DNA of 64,000 bases from Gammaproteobacteria bacterium (GCA_021151835.1 JAGKWO010000024.1:1-64000), one strand, 5' to 3'. Shown: positions 1 through 8,013, counted from the stretch's first letter. Notes: generated from the sequence alone by a model not told the origin. Program-made: numbers and translations.

Positions 1-631
1 CCTTTAACCCACCCTTCGTTATGAAGGTTCGGTGAATCTGGACTGGGATGCCATCGTTGTTTCTTACAAGACACAGAACCGCCCCAAATTTTCCAAGGAC
101 GTTGCCGTGTTTATCTTTGTAGGTAAGGCCTGGGTGGAAGCGAATATCATTAGCTGACAAGGCAGCTGCAGATACTTTGCGGTACCCAAAATAAGCACGG
201 GCAGGATAGGCTGACAAATGATTCAAGGGGAAGCCCTCTAGCCATATTTTGTTTAACCAATTCCGCAAGTGTTTATCATCAACAGCTTTTTTGGGTGCAG
301 GTAGATAAACAGGGCCGGGCGTAAATGATTTGTTGCCCAACCAGGCTTCAAGTTCATCAAACGCTTCAATAAAAGACCAGTTATTTACCCACATTAGCAT
401 GTCGATTCCTTCTGGAATAACTCTCCAGGATTGTTTAACGCCTCCGCCAGTAACGGCTGCGTCGGGGAACAATCTAAATCCATCTGTTCCACCACTTACA
501 GGGCAGGGAACATTTTGACCTAGATGATCGATTGCATATTGAAGAGACGGCGCAAGAGCACTAAAAGCGTTTAGCCACTTGTTCTCCATTTGCCGTTTTA
601 ACGCGGTAGAGTCTCTCTTTTTTCGATTCAT
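1..631 (-). CDS. Plasmid primase/TOPRIM-type protein, N-terminal part (partial)
   Basis: The reading frame opens at an ATG at 629-631, preceded by GGAG, and stays open to the window edge, so the C-terminus is missing. The 210 visible residues resemble the N-terminal zinc-ribbon region of conjugative-element primases. They contain VPCPVSGGTDGFRLF, then a GGG segment and LMWV, and later a stretch around IHRTFITKGG like that between the ribbon and the TOPRIM domain in this family. The family normally has Cys-x2-His and Cys-x2-Cys zinc ligands. Here the His is Ser and the second Cys pair is replaced by KQSW, so zinc binding is probably lost. The expected role is primer synthesis on transferred or replicating DNA, but the catalytic part is outside the window. 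It is last in the minus-strand block. Confidence 0.7.
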   Translation of the reverse strand, partial: MNRKKRDSTALKRQMENKWLNAFSALAPSLQYAIDHLGQNVPCPVSGGTDGFRLFPDAAVTGGGVKQSWRVIPEGIDMLMWVNNWSFIEAFDELEAWLGNKSFTPGPVYLPAPKKAVDDKHLRNWLNKIWLEGFPLNHLSAYPARAYFGYRKVSAAALSANDIRFHPGLTYKDKHGNVLGKFGAVLCLVRNNDGIPVQIHRTFITKGGLK

Positions 632-644
632 ATAATTCTCCAAG

Positions 645-699
645 CTGACAGATTGAAATTCACTGTCAGGCAGTGAACAAAAGGGAGTTGCCTCCCTTT
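645..699. repeat. Cluster of competing hairpins between primase and small gene
   Basis: Three inverted repeats sit in this spacer: CTGACAG/CTGTCAG (645-651 with 663-669), CACTG/CAGTG (661-665 with 671-675), and AAAGGGAG/CTCCCTTT (680-687 with 692-699). The first two share bases and cannot form together. None is followed by a convincing T-run, so RNA processing or translational control is as likely as termination. Confidence 0.5.
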
Positions 700-702
700 A
701 AA

Positions 703-867
703 TTAATGAATGTTGTGTGTGACGCGACGAAAACGAATCCATTCACCATTTACAAATTGGTACTGGAATTCATAGACGCGGCCTTGAACGTGCATTGTGA
801 TACTGCGAATAACAGTGCCATGAGCGTTCACACGATTGTTTAAGATGGGAGTGTTAGAGTTGGACAT
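703..867 (-). CDS. Small conserved-looking hypothetical protein (54 aa)
   Basis: I do not recognise this protein. The start at 867 is chosen over the upstream in-frame ATG at 897 because it follows GGAG at good spacing. The sequence (MSNSNTPILNNRVNAHGTVI...) has a short beta-rich core with alternating hydrophobic residues (VYEFQYQFVNGEWIRFRRV) and no membrane segment or signal peptide. It lies between radC and the primase in the same orientation and is flanked by hairpins. A small cytoplasmic plasmid-maintenance protein is the most that can be said. Confidence 0.6.
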   Translation of the reverse strand: MSNSNTPILNNRVNAHGTVIRSITMHVQGRVYEFQYQFVNGEWIRFRRVTHNIH

Positions 868-886
868 GATTTGCTCCGGAAAGAAT

Positions 887-919
887 GGGCGCATCATGCC
901 CAGGGCATGAGTTTCGCCC
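887..919. repeat. Overlapping inverted repeats upstream of the 54-aa gene
   Basis: GGGC (887-890) can pair with the GCCC inside 895-901. CATGCCC (895-901) can pair with GGGCATG (903-909). GGGC (903-906) can pair with GCCC (916-919). The three pairings are mutually exclusive in part, like those in the neighbouring spacers. Confidence 0.4.
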
Positions 920-950
920 CGAGGGTTAGAGATAGAATTGTTTAGCTAAT

Positions 951-1421
951 TTACATCAAACCGCGCTCTGCAAAGGACATCGCGCCCTCAGCAGATACAA
1001 TTACATGATCCAAAATTCTGACATCCAGTAAATCCATGGCAGCAATTAACCGCTGTGTAATTCTCTGGTCTGCAGCACTAGGCTCAAGTAATCCGCTTGG
1101 GTGGTTATGTGCAATCACGAGTGCAGCAGCGTTATTCTTGAGTGCAGCTTTCGCTACTTCTCTCGGATAAACGCCCGCACCATCGATTGTTCCCCTAAAC
1201 ATGTCTTCGGCTTTTATTAAACGATTTTGATTATCTAAAAACATGACTGTAAAAACTTCATGTTCAAGATTACCAATTCTCGCTCGCAAATAATCCTTAA
1301 CAATATTAGGGTTTGTGAAGGCATCTCGTTGCACCAACATGCTTTCCATGATGGATTTTGCTGCATCGATAATTTCTTCAGCGGTTGAGTAAATAAATGT
1401 TTGTTGAGATTGTGAACCCAT
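951..1421 (-). CDS. radC: RadC-family JAB/MPN domain protein
   Basis: This is a 156-aa RadC-type protein of the short, mobile-element class (YeeS-like), lacking the N-terminal helix-hairpin-helix of chromosomal RadC. The JAMM metal-binding set is complete: Glu55, His105-Asn-His107-Pro-Ser-Gly, and Asp118. Members of the family are predicted metal-dependent hydrolases. Despite the name, a role in DNA repair is not established. The gene lies next to the CobS/VWA module and the RecT/exonuclease genes, as in SXT/R391-type elements, which suggests a function in element DNA metabolism. The ATG follows AAGGTG. Family assignment is secure; molecular role is not. Confidence 0.93.
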   Translation of the reverse strand: MGSQSQQTFIYSTAEEIIDAAKSIMESMLVQRDAFTNPNIVKDYLRARIGNLEHEVFTVMFLDNQNRLIKAEDMFRGTIDGAGVYPREVAKAALKNNAAALVIAHNHPSGLLEPSAADQRITQRLIAAMDLLDVRILDHVIVSAEGAMSFAERGLM

Positions 1422-1477
1422 ATGAACACCTTAATGTTTAAGTGGGCGTTGCCTGCAGAGCAAGCGTGCCCTACAGG

Positions 1478-1795
1478 TTATCGTTTAAGAAATTTCTTTT
1501 TGTAGTATTCAAGCCATTCCAGCATCCGTTCGGGATCTAGACCGCAAGCAATACAACAGTTATCGAAGGAGAAAGGTAAATCTCTTTCTCCAGATGTAAT
1601 CCACTCCCAAGCTTCAGCGGAGGGGGCACGTTTGTTCCCTCCTCGACTTTCACCGAATGCAGATTTGACCGATTCAATCAAAAGATTTTCCCTGAGATAG
1701 GGAATGTCTTCGTCTGTTAGGTTCTCGGGATCGCATTCCAATTCAGGTGAATTGGTCAGTGATTCAAGCAAGTCCCATATCGACAATTGGTACAT
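1478..1795 (-). CDS. Hypothetical acidic protein (105 aa)
   Basis: The ATG is preceded by GGAGG at ideal spacing. The C-terminal half (AEAWEWITSGERDLPFSFDNCCIACGLDPERMLEWLEYYKKKFLKR) resembles a short domain in many gammaproteobacterial plasmid and ICE proteins with an AWEWI...FSF.NCC..LGLDP pattern. I know no function for it. The two adjacent Cys and a third three residues later are notable, but no paired CxxC knuckle is present. It sits between the VWA gene and radC, all minus strand. It could be a small DNA-associated or regulatory partner, but that is a guess from context. Confidence 0.75.
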   Translation of the reverse strand: MYQLSIWDLLESLTNSPELECDPENLTDEDIPYLRENLLIESVKSAFGESRGGNKRAPSAEAWEWITSGERDLPFSFDNCCIACGLDPERMLEWLEYYKKKFLKR

Positions 1796-1830
1796 GTTGG
1801 ACCTCCGAGTAATCAGAGGGACGCAACTCT

Positions 1831-1858
1831 CCCCACGGGAAAGTTTTGTCCCGTGGGG
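1831..1858 (-). repeat. 10-bp perfect hairpin between VWA gene and 105-aa gene
   Basis: CCCCACGGGA (1831-1840) pairs exactly with TCCCGTGGGG (1849-1858) around an 8-nt loop. It lies 15 bp after the VWA stop codon on the minus strand. There is no T-run, so a stability or processing element is as plausible as a terminator. Confidence 0.6.
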
Positions 1859-1873
1859 TTAAAGGTTTAACTG

Positions 1874-3538
1874 TTAATTCACATTCAAAAATTTTCCAGC
1901 GACATCAAAGAGTGCAGATTGCAGCTCTTTCACATCATTAATAACTGTCCAATTTTTAAAATACTGATTTACAGCGTTAGAGCAGATACCTATTGCGTAG
2001 ATATCCACGTAGTTTGAGATAAGTTTCTCCAGATATTTCACTGAAGCACCGTTACATGGAGCACCATCGGTGATGATGATAAGAACCTTTCGTTCGCGTT
2101 TGCTTTGTGCGAGCTCGCGCGCCGCATATAGCATTGCTTCAGAAAGTGGAGTTCCACCGCTTGAGCAAACTGCAAAACGTCCCAGATTTGCCCTAACAGG
2201 TTGACCGCGACGAATCACGGGGCTCACCTCTCCATCGTGTCCAGGAAACATGGATGAAGCGATATCGCACTTGGGTATTGAAGACACCGCCAACGCAAGC
2301 GAAACCGTAGCCTGGTTGGCAATATCCTGTATCGGTGCCATTGAACCACTAGCATCCAGCAGAACATGAACCGCTGTCTCGGGTTGCCGATGCTCTTCTC
2401 GCTGAATGAAAACGCGAGTGTCGCCCGATGCAAGCCGCGTGATGCGCTTCCCATCTACCTTCTTACCTTTCGTGTGGAGCCACTGTTTAGTTTTTCGTTG
2501 AGCCTGCAGTAAACCCAGCAAGCGCGAACGAATAACTGAGGATGCGAGAATTCCTGATTCCAGGGTTCCCGTATCACCTGCATTTAACGCATCAGATCCA
2601 ACCCCGGTGGCATCGATAGTGAATCGCTCCCCGTTATTGTCCTTTTGCGCCTGAGCGGTTAAGTTTTCCTTCAATTGAGAGATTGCATCCACTGGTAAGT
2701 CGGTCTCGTTACACAAGCGCTCACCAAGAGATTGCTTATCACCTTCATTTAAAGGGTTTCCGCCATTCATGCTGGGGTTGCTACCATCATTCGGCGGAGA
2801 GTTTTCCTCTTCCTCCTGACTTTGGCTGCAGCCTTGATTGCCTGCGGAAGAACCGGGTTGATCATTAAGATCTGTCTCCCCGTCCTGCTCTTGGTTAGCG
2901 CGCTCTTCTTCCTCGGCATCGGAAAGAGCTTTCAGAATCGCACGCGCTAAGACTAAGCAATCATCTGTTGTTGACAGTAATGGCACATATTTCCCAAGCA
3001 GCCCATCAAGACGAACAAAAAACCCCTTTGGAAAAGTGTTTTCAACTACAGCTTGGCTTTGGGTTGCGAGGTGGGTTGAGGCTGATCTCCCTAATTCTCC
3101 CGACCGCAAGCGGTGCAGGAGATATTGGCAAAGCTGGGAAGCTTCGTTTTGATCAGGTTGGGAGGGAGGGCACATGCCCTTCTCCACAACGTAGGTCCAC
3201 ATGGTATCCAGCGTGAACTGGGTACCTGGGAACTCCTCCTGGATCAATTTCTCAATCCGGATATCCTCAAGCAGATTAGTAAAGGTTTTCTCAATCGCGG
3301 ACTGGCATTGAGAGCACACATCAAAGTTGGAGTCACGAACATGGGCAGCCTCGTGAGCCAGATAACCAAACAATACATCCCGCATCTCGCTCATTGAGTC
3401 CAATAACGGAATAACGATGGTTTTGCCATCTGTGTAGGCATCCGACCCCGATAAAACTACATTCACACCAAATTGATCCCCATAGGCAGCGGCAACAATT
3501 GGTAAAGCCCGTTCAAGGGCGCTTTGCATGTATTTCAT
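1874..3538 (-). CDS. VWA-domain protein, CobT/metallopeptidase-like
   Basis: This 554-aa protein has two recognisable parts. Near the N-terminus is HEAAH (residues 62-66), a zincin-like HExxH motif in the position usual for VWA-containing CobT-related proteins. The C-terminal ~200 residues form a von Willebrand A domain with a MIDAS DASGS motif near residue 396 and TDG near 491. The middle (~220-280) is very acidic and Gln/Asn/Ser rich and probably disordered. The start at 3538 is chosen because it follows AAGGGTGA; an in-frame ATG 24 bp upstream has no better site. Such proteins pair with MoxR/CobS ATPases, and that ATPase is encoded three genes upstream. The complex may remodel a protein or insert a metal; the substrate is unknown. 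True cobalamin synthesis is unlikely because no other cob gene is present. Confidence 0.85.
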   Translation of the reverse strand: MKYMQSALERALPIVAAAYGDQFGVNVVLSGSDAYTDGKTIVIPLLDSMSEMRDVLFGYLAHEAAHVRDSNFDVCSQCQSAIEKTFTNLLEDIRIEKLIQEEFPGTQFTLDTMWTYVVEKGMCPPSQPDQNEASQLCQYLLHRLRSGELGRSASTHLATQSQAVVENTFPKGFFVRLDGLLGKYVPLLSTTDDCLVLARAILKALSDAEEEERANQEQDGETDLNDQPGSSAGNQGCSQSQEEEENSPPNDGSNPSMNGGNPLNEGDKQSLGERLCNETDLPVDAISQLKENLTAQAQKDNNGERFTIDATGVGSDALNAGDTGTLESGILASSVIRSRLLGLLQAQRKTKQWLHTKGKKVDGKRITRLASGDTRVFIQREEHRQPETAVHVLLDASGSMAPIQDIANQATVSLALAVSSIPKCDIASSMFPGHDGEVSPVIRRGQPVRANLGRFAVCSSGGTPLSEAMLYAARELAQSKRERKVLIIITDGAPCNGASVKYLEKLISNYVDIYAIGICSNAVNQYFKNWTVINDVKELQSALFDVAGKFLNVN

Positions 3539-3548
3539 GATTTCACCC

Positions 3549-4487
3549 TTAAAAGTAAGCACCGCTTGTTGATGAAGAAAACAAGGAGCTTTGCGTTGAT
3601 TGTGGTACTACCGGTGTTGAGCCCCCGCTACTAACGGTGGAACTGGCACGCTGAATACCGTTGATAAGTTTTGTTACAGAAAAAGATCCATCGATAAGCT
3701 TCTCCAGTTTATTGGTATCAGCACACATCGAGAGGAACGTAAGTACATGCCCGAAAGTTGGATGATCCTGGTCAATTAATTCCATAGGAATGGATATTTG
3801 TAACGCTAAAAATTCATTCACTACTTTTAACAATCGACCGTTTCCAAATGACAGGGTGTCCAGCTTTTTTATTAAAGGATCTAGCTGCTCGTAGAGGTTT
3901 TTTCCACTGATAGATCTTTTACGATCCAACATGCGGTCCGACATTTCCTTACAGGTTAATCCAATCTCATGAAGCACTTGATTAGCTACTTCATTTTCAT
4001 CTGGTTCAAATCCTTCCAAGGGATTTATTTTGTAGAGGGTGAATGTAAACTCAAATGATTTTTCAACCGTTTCCTTATCAGGCACTTGGTCTCGAATGAT
4101 GTGAGCAAACTCAGTGTTATCCTTAATCCACGCATCTTTATTCCTCTCAAAGTCTGCAATAAATATTGCAAGCTTCTCGTAGAACTCAGCCTTGATGACA
4201 TTAAGTTTTTCAACAATAGTGTCCACGGCTGAATCTGGAACGGCATAACCGCCCATGAAGCGTGTACCATCTGATAAACATGCTCTTTCAGCTGCTTTGC
4301 GTCGATTCAATAAAGGATCAAGCGCAGACGGCGGAAAGATTTTTTTGCGGCCAATATCCAACAATTTTTGAGGAGGGATTTTGCCATTTGCTCCAAGTTG
4401 AATATCGTTATCTCTGGAGGCTTTTTTCTCACCTGACCAGCAACGTATTTTCAAATGGACGAGCGTAGTTCCACGGATAAATTCCAT
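3549..4487 (-). CDS. DUF3150-family protein
   Basis: The 312-aa product matches the pattern of DUF3150 proteins, which in plasmids and ICEs lie between a CobS-type ATPase and a VWA protein, as here. It is largely helical and charged, with a central segment (WIKDNTEFAHIIRDQVPDKETVEKSFEFTFTLYKINPL) typical of the family. The C-terminus is Ser/Thr rich. No catalytic motif is visible. It ends 10 bp before the VWA start, so the two are probably co-translated. It may be an adaptor of the ATPase-VWA complex (inference). Confidence 0.75.
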   Translation of the reverse strand: MEFIRGTTLVHLKIRCWSGEKKASRDNDIQLGANGKIPPQKLLDIGRKKIFPPSALDPLLNRRKAAERACLSDGTRFMGGYAVPDSAVDTIVEKLNVIKAEFYEKLAIFIADFERNKDAWIKDNTEFAHIIRDQVPDKETVEKSFEFTFTLYKINPLEGFEPDENEVANQVLHEIGLTCKEMSDRMLDRKRSISGKNLYEQLDPLIKKLDTLSFGNGRLLKVVNEFLALQISIPMELIDQDHPTFGHVLTFLSMCADTNKLEKLIDGSFSVTKLINGIQRASSTVSSGGSTPVVPQSTQSSLFSSSTSGAYF

Positions 4488-4531
4488 GTTGATCTCCTAA
4501 GAGAAAGTTAAAGTAAAGTTCGTTGTAGATT

Positions 4532-4572
4532 GGCCCGAGGGCCGAAGGATGAGATTGGAGTGGAGACACTCC
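4532..4572 (-). repeat. Two short hairpins in the spacer upstream of the DUF3150 gene
   Basis: GGCCC/GGGCC (4532-4543) and GGAGTG/CACTCC with a GAGA loop (4557-4572) lie just after the stop codon of the 196-aa gene on the minus strand. There is no T-run. Confidence 0.4.
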
Positions 4573-4583
4573 GAGGGGACGGA

Positions 4584-5174
4584 TTAGAAAAATGCCGAAT
4601 GTACGCTGGTCTTCACTAAAGACAGATCAACGTAATTAGGTAAACAACCCATCGTTACTGCGAATGGACGAATGTTTTCAAGGCTTGTAAACATTTCGCG
4701 GCCAAAAAGGGCGGCAGACTCCAGCAAAATCGATTTTCCTTTTAAAAGAAAATCGCCTTGACGGTGCCACCCATTAGCTACGCAATATGCATCGAAAAAT
4801 TCATCGAGGTACTGGTCAAGCTGTTCAAACCGATCTGGCAGAAATCTGCCTATGTCGTCACATACCTGAACTGCATCAGTAATTTGATACTTGAGGTTTA
4901 AGTGGGTCCTGAGCGCGTAAATCAAAAGAAGGGCCAGAGGCCCATCCTTGTAATCGACGCTCGAATTACTTTTTCCTTGATTCAACTCCTTAAACAGCGA
5001 GAGGTTTACAAGATTAATGCCAAGTAATTCATTGTGCTCTCGCAGCTTAGTGGCAACTTCGTTAACGAAATCAATCACGTCAGAGTAGAGAACATCGGGC
5101 CCCACGTTATACCAAAGGCTTTCTGGTATAACGATTGTTGACGACCGTAATGGTGAAGTGTGGGATTCACTCAT
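4584..5174 (-). CDS. Hypothetical protein (196 aa) coupled to CobS-like ATPase
   Basis: I do not recognise a domain. The start at 5174 is chosen because its ATG overlaps the ATPase stop codon (ATGA), a translational-coupling arrangement; the upstream in-frame ATG at 5195 would lie inside the ATPase gene. The protein is mostly helical, has no signal peptide or membrane segment, and carries an acidic helical stretch near residues 115-145 (FEQLDQYLDEFFDAY). Its place in the CobS-X-DUF3150-VWA order suggests it is a component of the same complex. Confidence 0.7.
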   Translation of the reverse strand: MSESHTSPLRSSTIVIPESLWYNVGPDVLYSDVIDFVNEVATKLREHNELLGINLVNLSLFKELNQGKSNSSVDYKDGPLALLLIYALRTHLNLKYQITDAVQVCDDIGRFLPDRFEQLDQYLDEFFDAYCVANGWHRQGDFLLKGKSILLESAALFGREMFTSLENIRPFAVTMGCLPNYVDLSLVKTSVHSAFF

Positions 5175-6139
5175 GAAGATTGTCCCCACTGCCAATTTGC
5201 TCCAAACACGTCTTTTGCAATTTGCTCAATTGCAATGCGCTGCTCAGGTTCCGCCTTTGCAAGCAAAGACTGATTAAGTGCATACGCAAGACCGCTGGTC
5301 GGTGCATTACGATAGACAAGTGATAATTTTGCCCAGCGACAAAGTGCTCGCGTAGACATGGTTATCGTTAGCGGTGTAGGTGCCTCATCTTTACCAATGA
5401 ACAGTCTGCGAATTTTGTTCGCGGTGCGAACCATTTTTTCGCGCAATTCCAAAGGCAAATCTGGAGCTTTCTTTTCGAGAATCATCAGTTCGATTTCTTC
5501 AGAGGGGTAATCAACTTCTACCACCCTGAATCTATCCATAAACGCAATATCTAATTGGTTTACGCCCTGGTAAAGCCCGGTGCTGTCGCCAGAACCAAAA
5601 CTATTACCGTTAGCTATAAATCGAAAATCCTCGTGTGCGTGAATTACCTCACCCCCATTGGTTGCGATAACCAGTGGATGCCCCTCAAGTACGTCGTGCA
5701 AGCCAGCAAGCTGACCAGGATCAGCACGATCAATTTCATTGAGAATGAAGAGGTGTCCTTCGCGCATAGCGATTGCAAGAGGTCCATGTAGAAACTGCAT
5801 GGTTCCGTTGACCATTTTCCAGGTGCCCACTAGATCATCAAATTCCATACGACTATGAGCGGTATAGGATTGGACGGGCCAGTTAAGTCTTGCTGCGACC
5901 TGATACGGCAACGTTGTTTTTCCAGCACCGTAATGCCCGGCGAAGTACAAACCATCGCCATCTGGAAGATTGAGAAAGCTCAAAATGTCTCTAAGCGTTT
6001 CTCTGCGAAAAACATAATCATCATCTCTTTTTGGGATATGAGGATTAGTTGAATCTGCAAATCCACCCATTACAAACGAAGGGGGGATATCCAGATTGAA
6101 GGTGGTGCAATAAGGGAAAGAAATATTGCGGTTAGTCAT
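5171..6139 (-). CDS. MoxR/CobS-type AAA+ ATPase
   Basis: This 322-aa AAA+ protein has Walker A GHYGAGKT at residues 68-75 and Walker B LFILNE at 130-135, followed by IDRAD. The sensor-1 Asn lies in RFIANGNSFG. It resembles the ATPase annotated as cobaltochelatase CobS in SXT/R391 elements. MoxR/CobS ATPases drive conformational change in a VWA-domain partner, and the partner gene is three genes downstream. No cobalamin genes are present, so a chaperone-like role is preferred over metal chelation. The ATG follows TAGGAGC. It is coupled to the next gene by ATGA overlap and is likely controlled by the hairpin-rich 350-bp leader upstream. Confidence 0.88.
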   Translation of the reverse strand: MTNRNISFPYCTTFNLDIPPSFVMGGFADSTNPHIPKRDDDYVFRRETLRDILSFLNLPDGDGLYFAGHYGAGKTTLPYQVAARLNWPVQSYTAHSRMEFDDLVGTWKMVNGTMQFLHGPLAIAMREGHLFILNEIDRADPGQLAGLHDVLEGHPLVIATNGGEVIHAHEDFRFIANGNSFGSGDSTGLYQGVNQLDIAFMDRFRVVEVDYPSEEIELMILEKKAPDLPLELREKMVRTANKIRRLFIGKDEAPTPLTITMSTRALCRWAKLSLVYRNAPTSGLAYALNQSLLAKAEPEQRIAIEQIAKDVFGANWQWGQSS

Positions 6140-6487
6140 AAAGTGCTCCTAAAAAGTTAAAGAATTTCTTCAACCAAGAATGCACCAACACCAGTAGGTG
6201 ATGATGCCTACTGGCTGAAATAAGACTGAGGTTAGAGTGTGGATATATGGCCGCAGCCATTGTGTCTATTTCAATATCCGGGTTAGACACTATTTTGCCG
6301 TGCAAGCACGATCAAAATTCTTTATAGGACAATTGCCTTTCCTAATTTTGCTTTTAAAACCAAATTAGGAAAGGCAGATACAGCGTATCTGCCTTTGGTG
6401 AAAAAATAAGAAGTGAGCAAAACAGGATTCGTCGATGTAATAACAACAGAATCCTTTTGCAGGTAATGCCCATACTTGTAGCGGCCA
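6140..6487 (-). promoter_or_regulatory. 348-bp leader of the CobS-like operon with alternative hairpins
   Basis: No gene is visible in this spacer. It holds a 15-bp stem (6334-6348 with 6362-6376) and a 12-bp stem (6370-6381 with 6385-6396) that share bases 6370-6376 and so exclude each other. Nearer the ATPase start is an 8-bp stem CCAGTAGG/CCTACTGG (6191-6198 with 6207-6214). On the minus strand the order is gene 6488-6742, 12-bp hairpin, 15-bp hairpin, 8-bp hairpin, ATPase. This is an attenuator-like arrangement, although no clear U-tract follows any stem. Confidence 0.5.
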
Positions 6488-6742
6488 CTAAGCAGCCGCC
6501 TGAAAAATGAATCCATTGTCTGTGCTAAATATCTGTTCAATGATTTCATTTTGCTTAACTTTAAGCTGGAAGTCGTTGTAAACACATATTCCGAAGTTTT
6601 TAGTAGAGACAACTGTGTAATTAACACCACCTTTCTCTGCCAAGCGATTTGCTTCACGAATTGCGAGGCTGATAGCTGTATCAGCGCGAACTCCAGCCAC
6701 AGATAGTTGAGCTTGTGTTTCGGTCATTTGCATATGTTTCAT
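6488..6742 (-). CDS. Small hypothetical protein (84 aa)
   Basis: The ATG follows GGAGACAG at good spacing. The protein begins MKHMQMTETQAQLS and has one predicted alpha-helix (ADTAISLAIREANRLAEKGG) followed by a beta-rich half. This resembles small DUF-type plasmid proteins, but I cannot name a family. A longer overlapping reading frame on the same strand (6322-6657) looks non-coding by composition. It lies between the exonuclease and the CobS-like gene, separated from both by strong hairpins. Confidence 0.6.
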   Translation of the reverse strand: MKHMQMTETQAQLSVAGVRADTAISLAIREANRLAEKGGVNYTVVSTKNFGICVYNDFQLKVKQNEIIEQIFSTDNGFIFQAAA

Positions 6743-6775
6743 GATCTGTCTCCATAAAATGATTGAATTGAAGCT

Positions 6776-6826
6776 CGCAGGCTCCCTGAAATACTCTTTT
6801 GCAAAAGTATTTCAGGGAAGCCTGCG
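6776..6826 (-). repeat. Long hairpin (about 20-bp stem) between exonuclease and 84-aa gene
   Basis: The two arms, CGCAGGCTCCCTGAAATACT (6776-6795) and its near-exact complement (about 6805-6826), differ by one extra base that would bulge. It is the longest stem in the left-hand block. No T-run follows on the minus strand; the Shine-Dalgarno sequence of the 84-aa gene begins about 25 nt later. Confidence 0.65.
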
Positions 6827-6949
6827 AACTTTTCTCCAATCTGGAGAAAAATCACGCAAGGCTTCGAAACGAAAGGAACAAAGCCTTAAAATTCTTTCTG
6901 ATGTCGATGGGTGACATCCCGGGTCTAGCGTTTGAAGTAAATCAAAGTC

Positions 6950-7957
6950 TTAAAAGTAACCTGGCATCACTGAAGAAATAACCTCACTCACATCAACATT
7001 GACAAGCTCGTCTTCTGAGAAACTGAAGCGGCTCTCTTCTCTTGATGCTTTTCTATAAGGCTCTAATTCAGTTTCACTAGCACCAGTGGAACAGTACCTG
7101 TCCTTAATAAATGCCATGTAATCCACGTTGCCTTTCTTGATAAAACGAGAAACTTTCACTCCACCAACATCCGCCTGCATAAACGGCCCCATCAGGGTGA
7201 TCATTTCTTGTTGCACAACTTTTTGCTCATCCTCCAGAGCTTTCAGTTGTTCTTTGAGTACCTTGATTCGATGCTGCTGCGTTCTCCACGCTTCAGCATA
7301 CGATTCCCACTTGAAACGATCATTGCCGTTGCCTGGTATAAACCAGTCACGGTTCGGATCGGTTGCGGGTGGGGTATTTGTTACTACTAAGTTCCAAAAC
7401 GTTTTTGCGGCCGAAATAATTTCGCGTTTTCGTTCTGGGGAAAGTGTTATAAGCACATCGTGATCCTGTCCGTTCTCTTTGTAAAAAATTAAACGTCCGG
7501 AATTTGATCCTGCAACAACACATTGAGTTTGAACTTGAGCTTCATACAGTTTGTACGTATCGGATTGATTACCTTTTACGATAACCTCATCCCATACAGA
7601 ATCACACGGTGCTTTAAACTCGTATGGCTTTAAAAGAGAATCAACACCATCAAAGCTAGCACGAAGTACACTCCACTCCGCATATTCACCACAAACTGGA
7701 AAAAGTAATTCACCATATCTTGCCTCTGCAAGTTGACGAATTTTGTCTTCAAGTCGAATGCCACGTTGGACATTTGGATTTTTTGAAATATCGATTGAGT
7801 TGATTCGCCCGACCTTTTCTGCCCATAACTGCCAGGGTGTCTTGTACGGACTTAACCCCAGAATTATTGGAACATCAGAGGCGGTAATTCCTCCGGCGCG
7901 CCACTTGAACCAAGCGTCAGTTCGCTGGCCTATATCGATCACTTTCATTTTTGACAT
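6950..7957 (-). CDS. exo: YqaJ/lambda-type exonuclease
   Basis: This 335-aa protein belongs to the YqaJ viral recombinase family of PD-(D/E)XK nucleases. The conserved N-terminus RTDAWFKWRAGGITASDVPIILG is followed by RGIRLEDKIRQLAE (motif I Glu), SFDGVD (catalytic Asp), YEFKAP (E-x-K) and the YEAQVQTQ helix. It would degrade one strand from double-strand ends to give 3' overhangs for the RecT annealase encoded just upstream. The same pairing acts in SXT/R391 elements (Bet/Exo) and promotes element-to-element recombination. A coiled coil near residues 225-250 (HRIKVLKEQLKALEDEQKVVQQEM) is extra. The start follows GAGGTTAAGG. Confidence 0.92.
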   Translation of the reverse strand: MSKMKVIDIGQRTDAWFKWRAGGITASDVPIILGLSPYKTPWQLWAEKVGRINSIDISKNPNVQRGIRLEDKIRQLAEARYGELLFPVCGEYAEWSVLRASFDGVDSLLKPYEFKAPCDSVWDEVIVKGNQSDTYKLYEAQVQTQCVVAGSNSGRLIFYKENGQDHDVLITLSPERKREIISAAKTFWNLVVTNTPPATDPNRDWFIPGNGNDRFKWESYAEAWRTQQHRIKVLKEQLKALEDEQKVVQQEMITLMGPFMQADVGGVKVSRFIKKGNVDYMAFIKDRYCSTGASETELEPYRKASREESRFSFSEDELVNVDVSEVISSVMPGYF

Positions 7958-7989
7958 TACCTTAACCTCAGCAGAAAGGAGGTAATGCT

Positions 7990-8013
7990 CCCCATTGGGG
8001 TAAGCAATACCCC
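7990..8013 (-). repeat. Two mutually exclusive short hairpins upstream of exo
   Basis: CCCCA/TGGGG (7990-8000) and GGGGTA/TACCCC (7997-8013) share the GGGG at 7997-8000, so only one can form. They lie between the 109-aa gene and exo, about 35-55 bp before the exo start on the minus strand. Confidence 0.45.

Noticed and set aside
330..518. Plus-strand frame of 62 codons
   Set aside because: It lies inside the partial primase on the other strand and has low-complexity Ser/Pro composition with no ribosome-binding site.
1874..6139. True cobaltochelatase (CobS/CobT) for vitamin B12 synthesis
   Set aside because: No CobN or other cobalamin genes are present, and the same ATPase-VWA layout occurs in mobile elements without B12 synthesis.
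6799..6981. Plus-strand 60-codon frame next to the long hairpin
   Set aside because: It begins inside the hairpin, overlaps the exonuclease end, and has no ribosome-binding site, so it is probably a chance frame.
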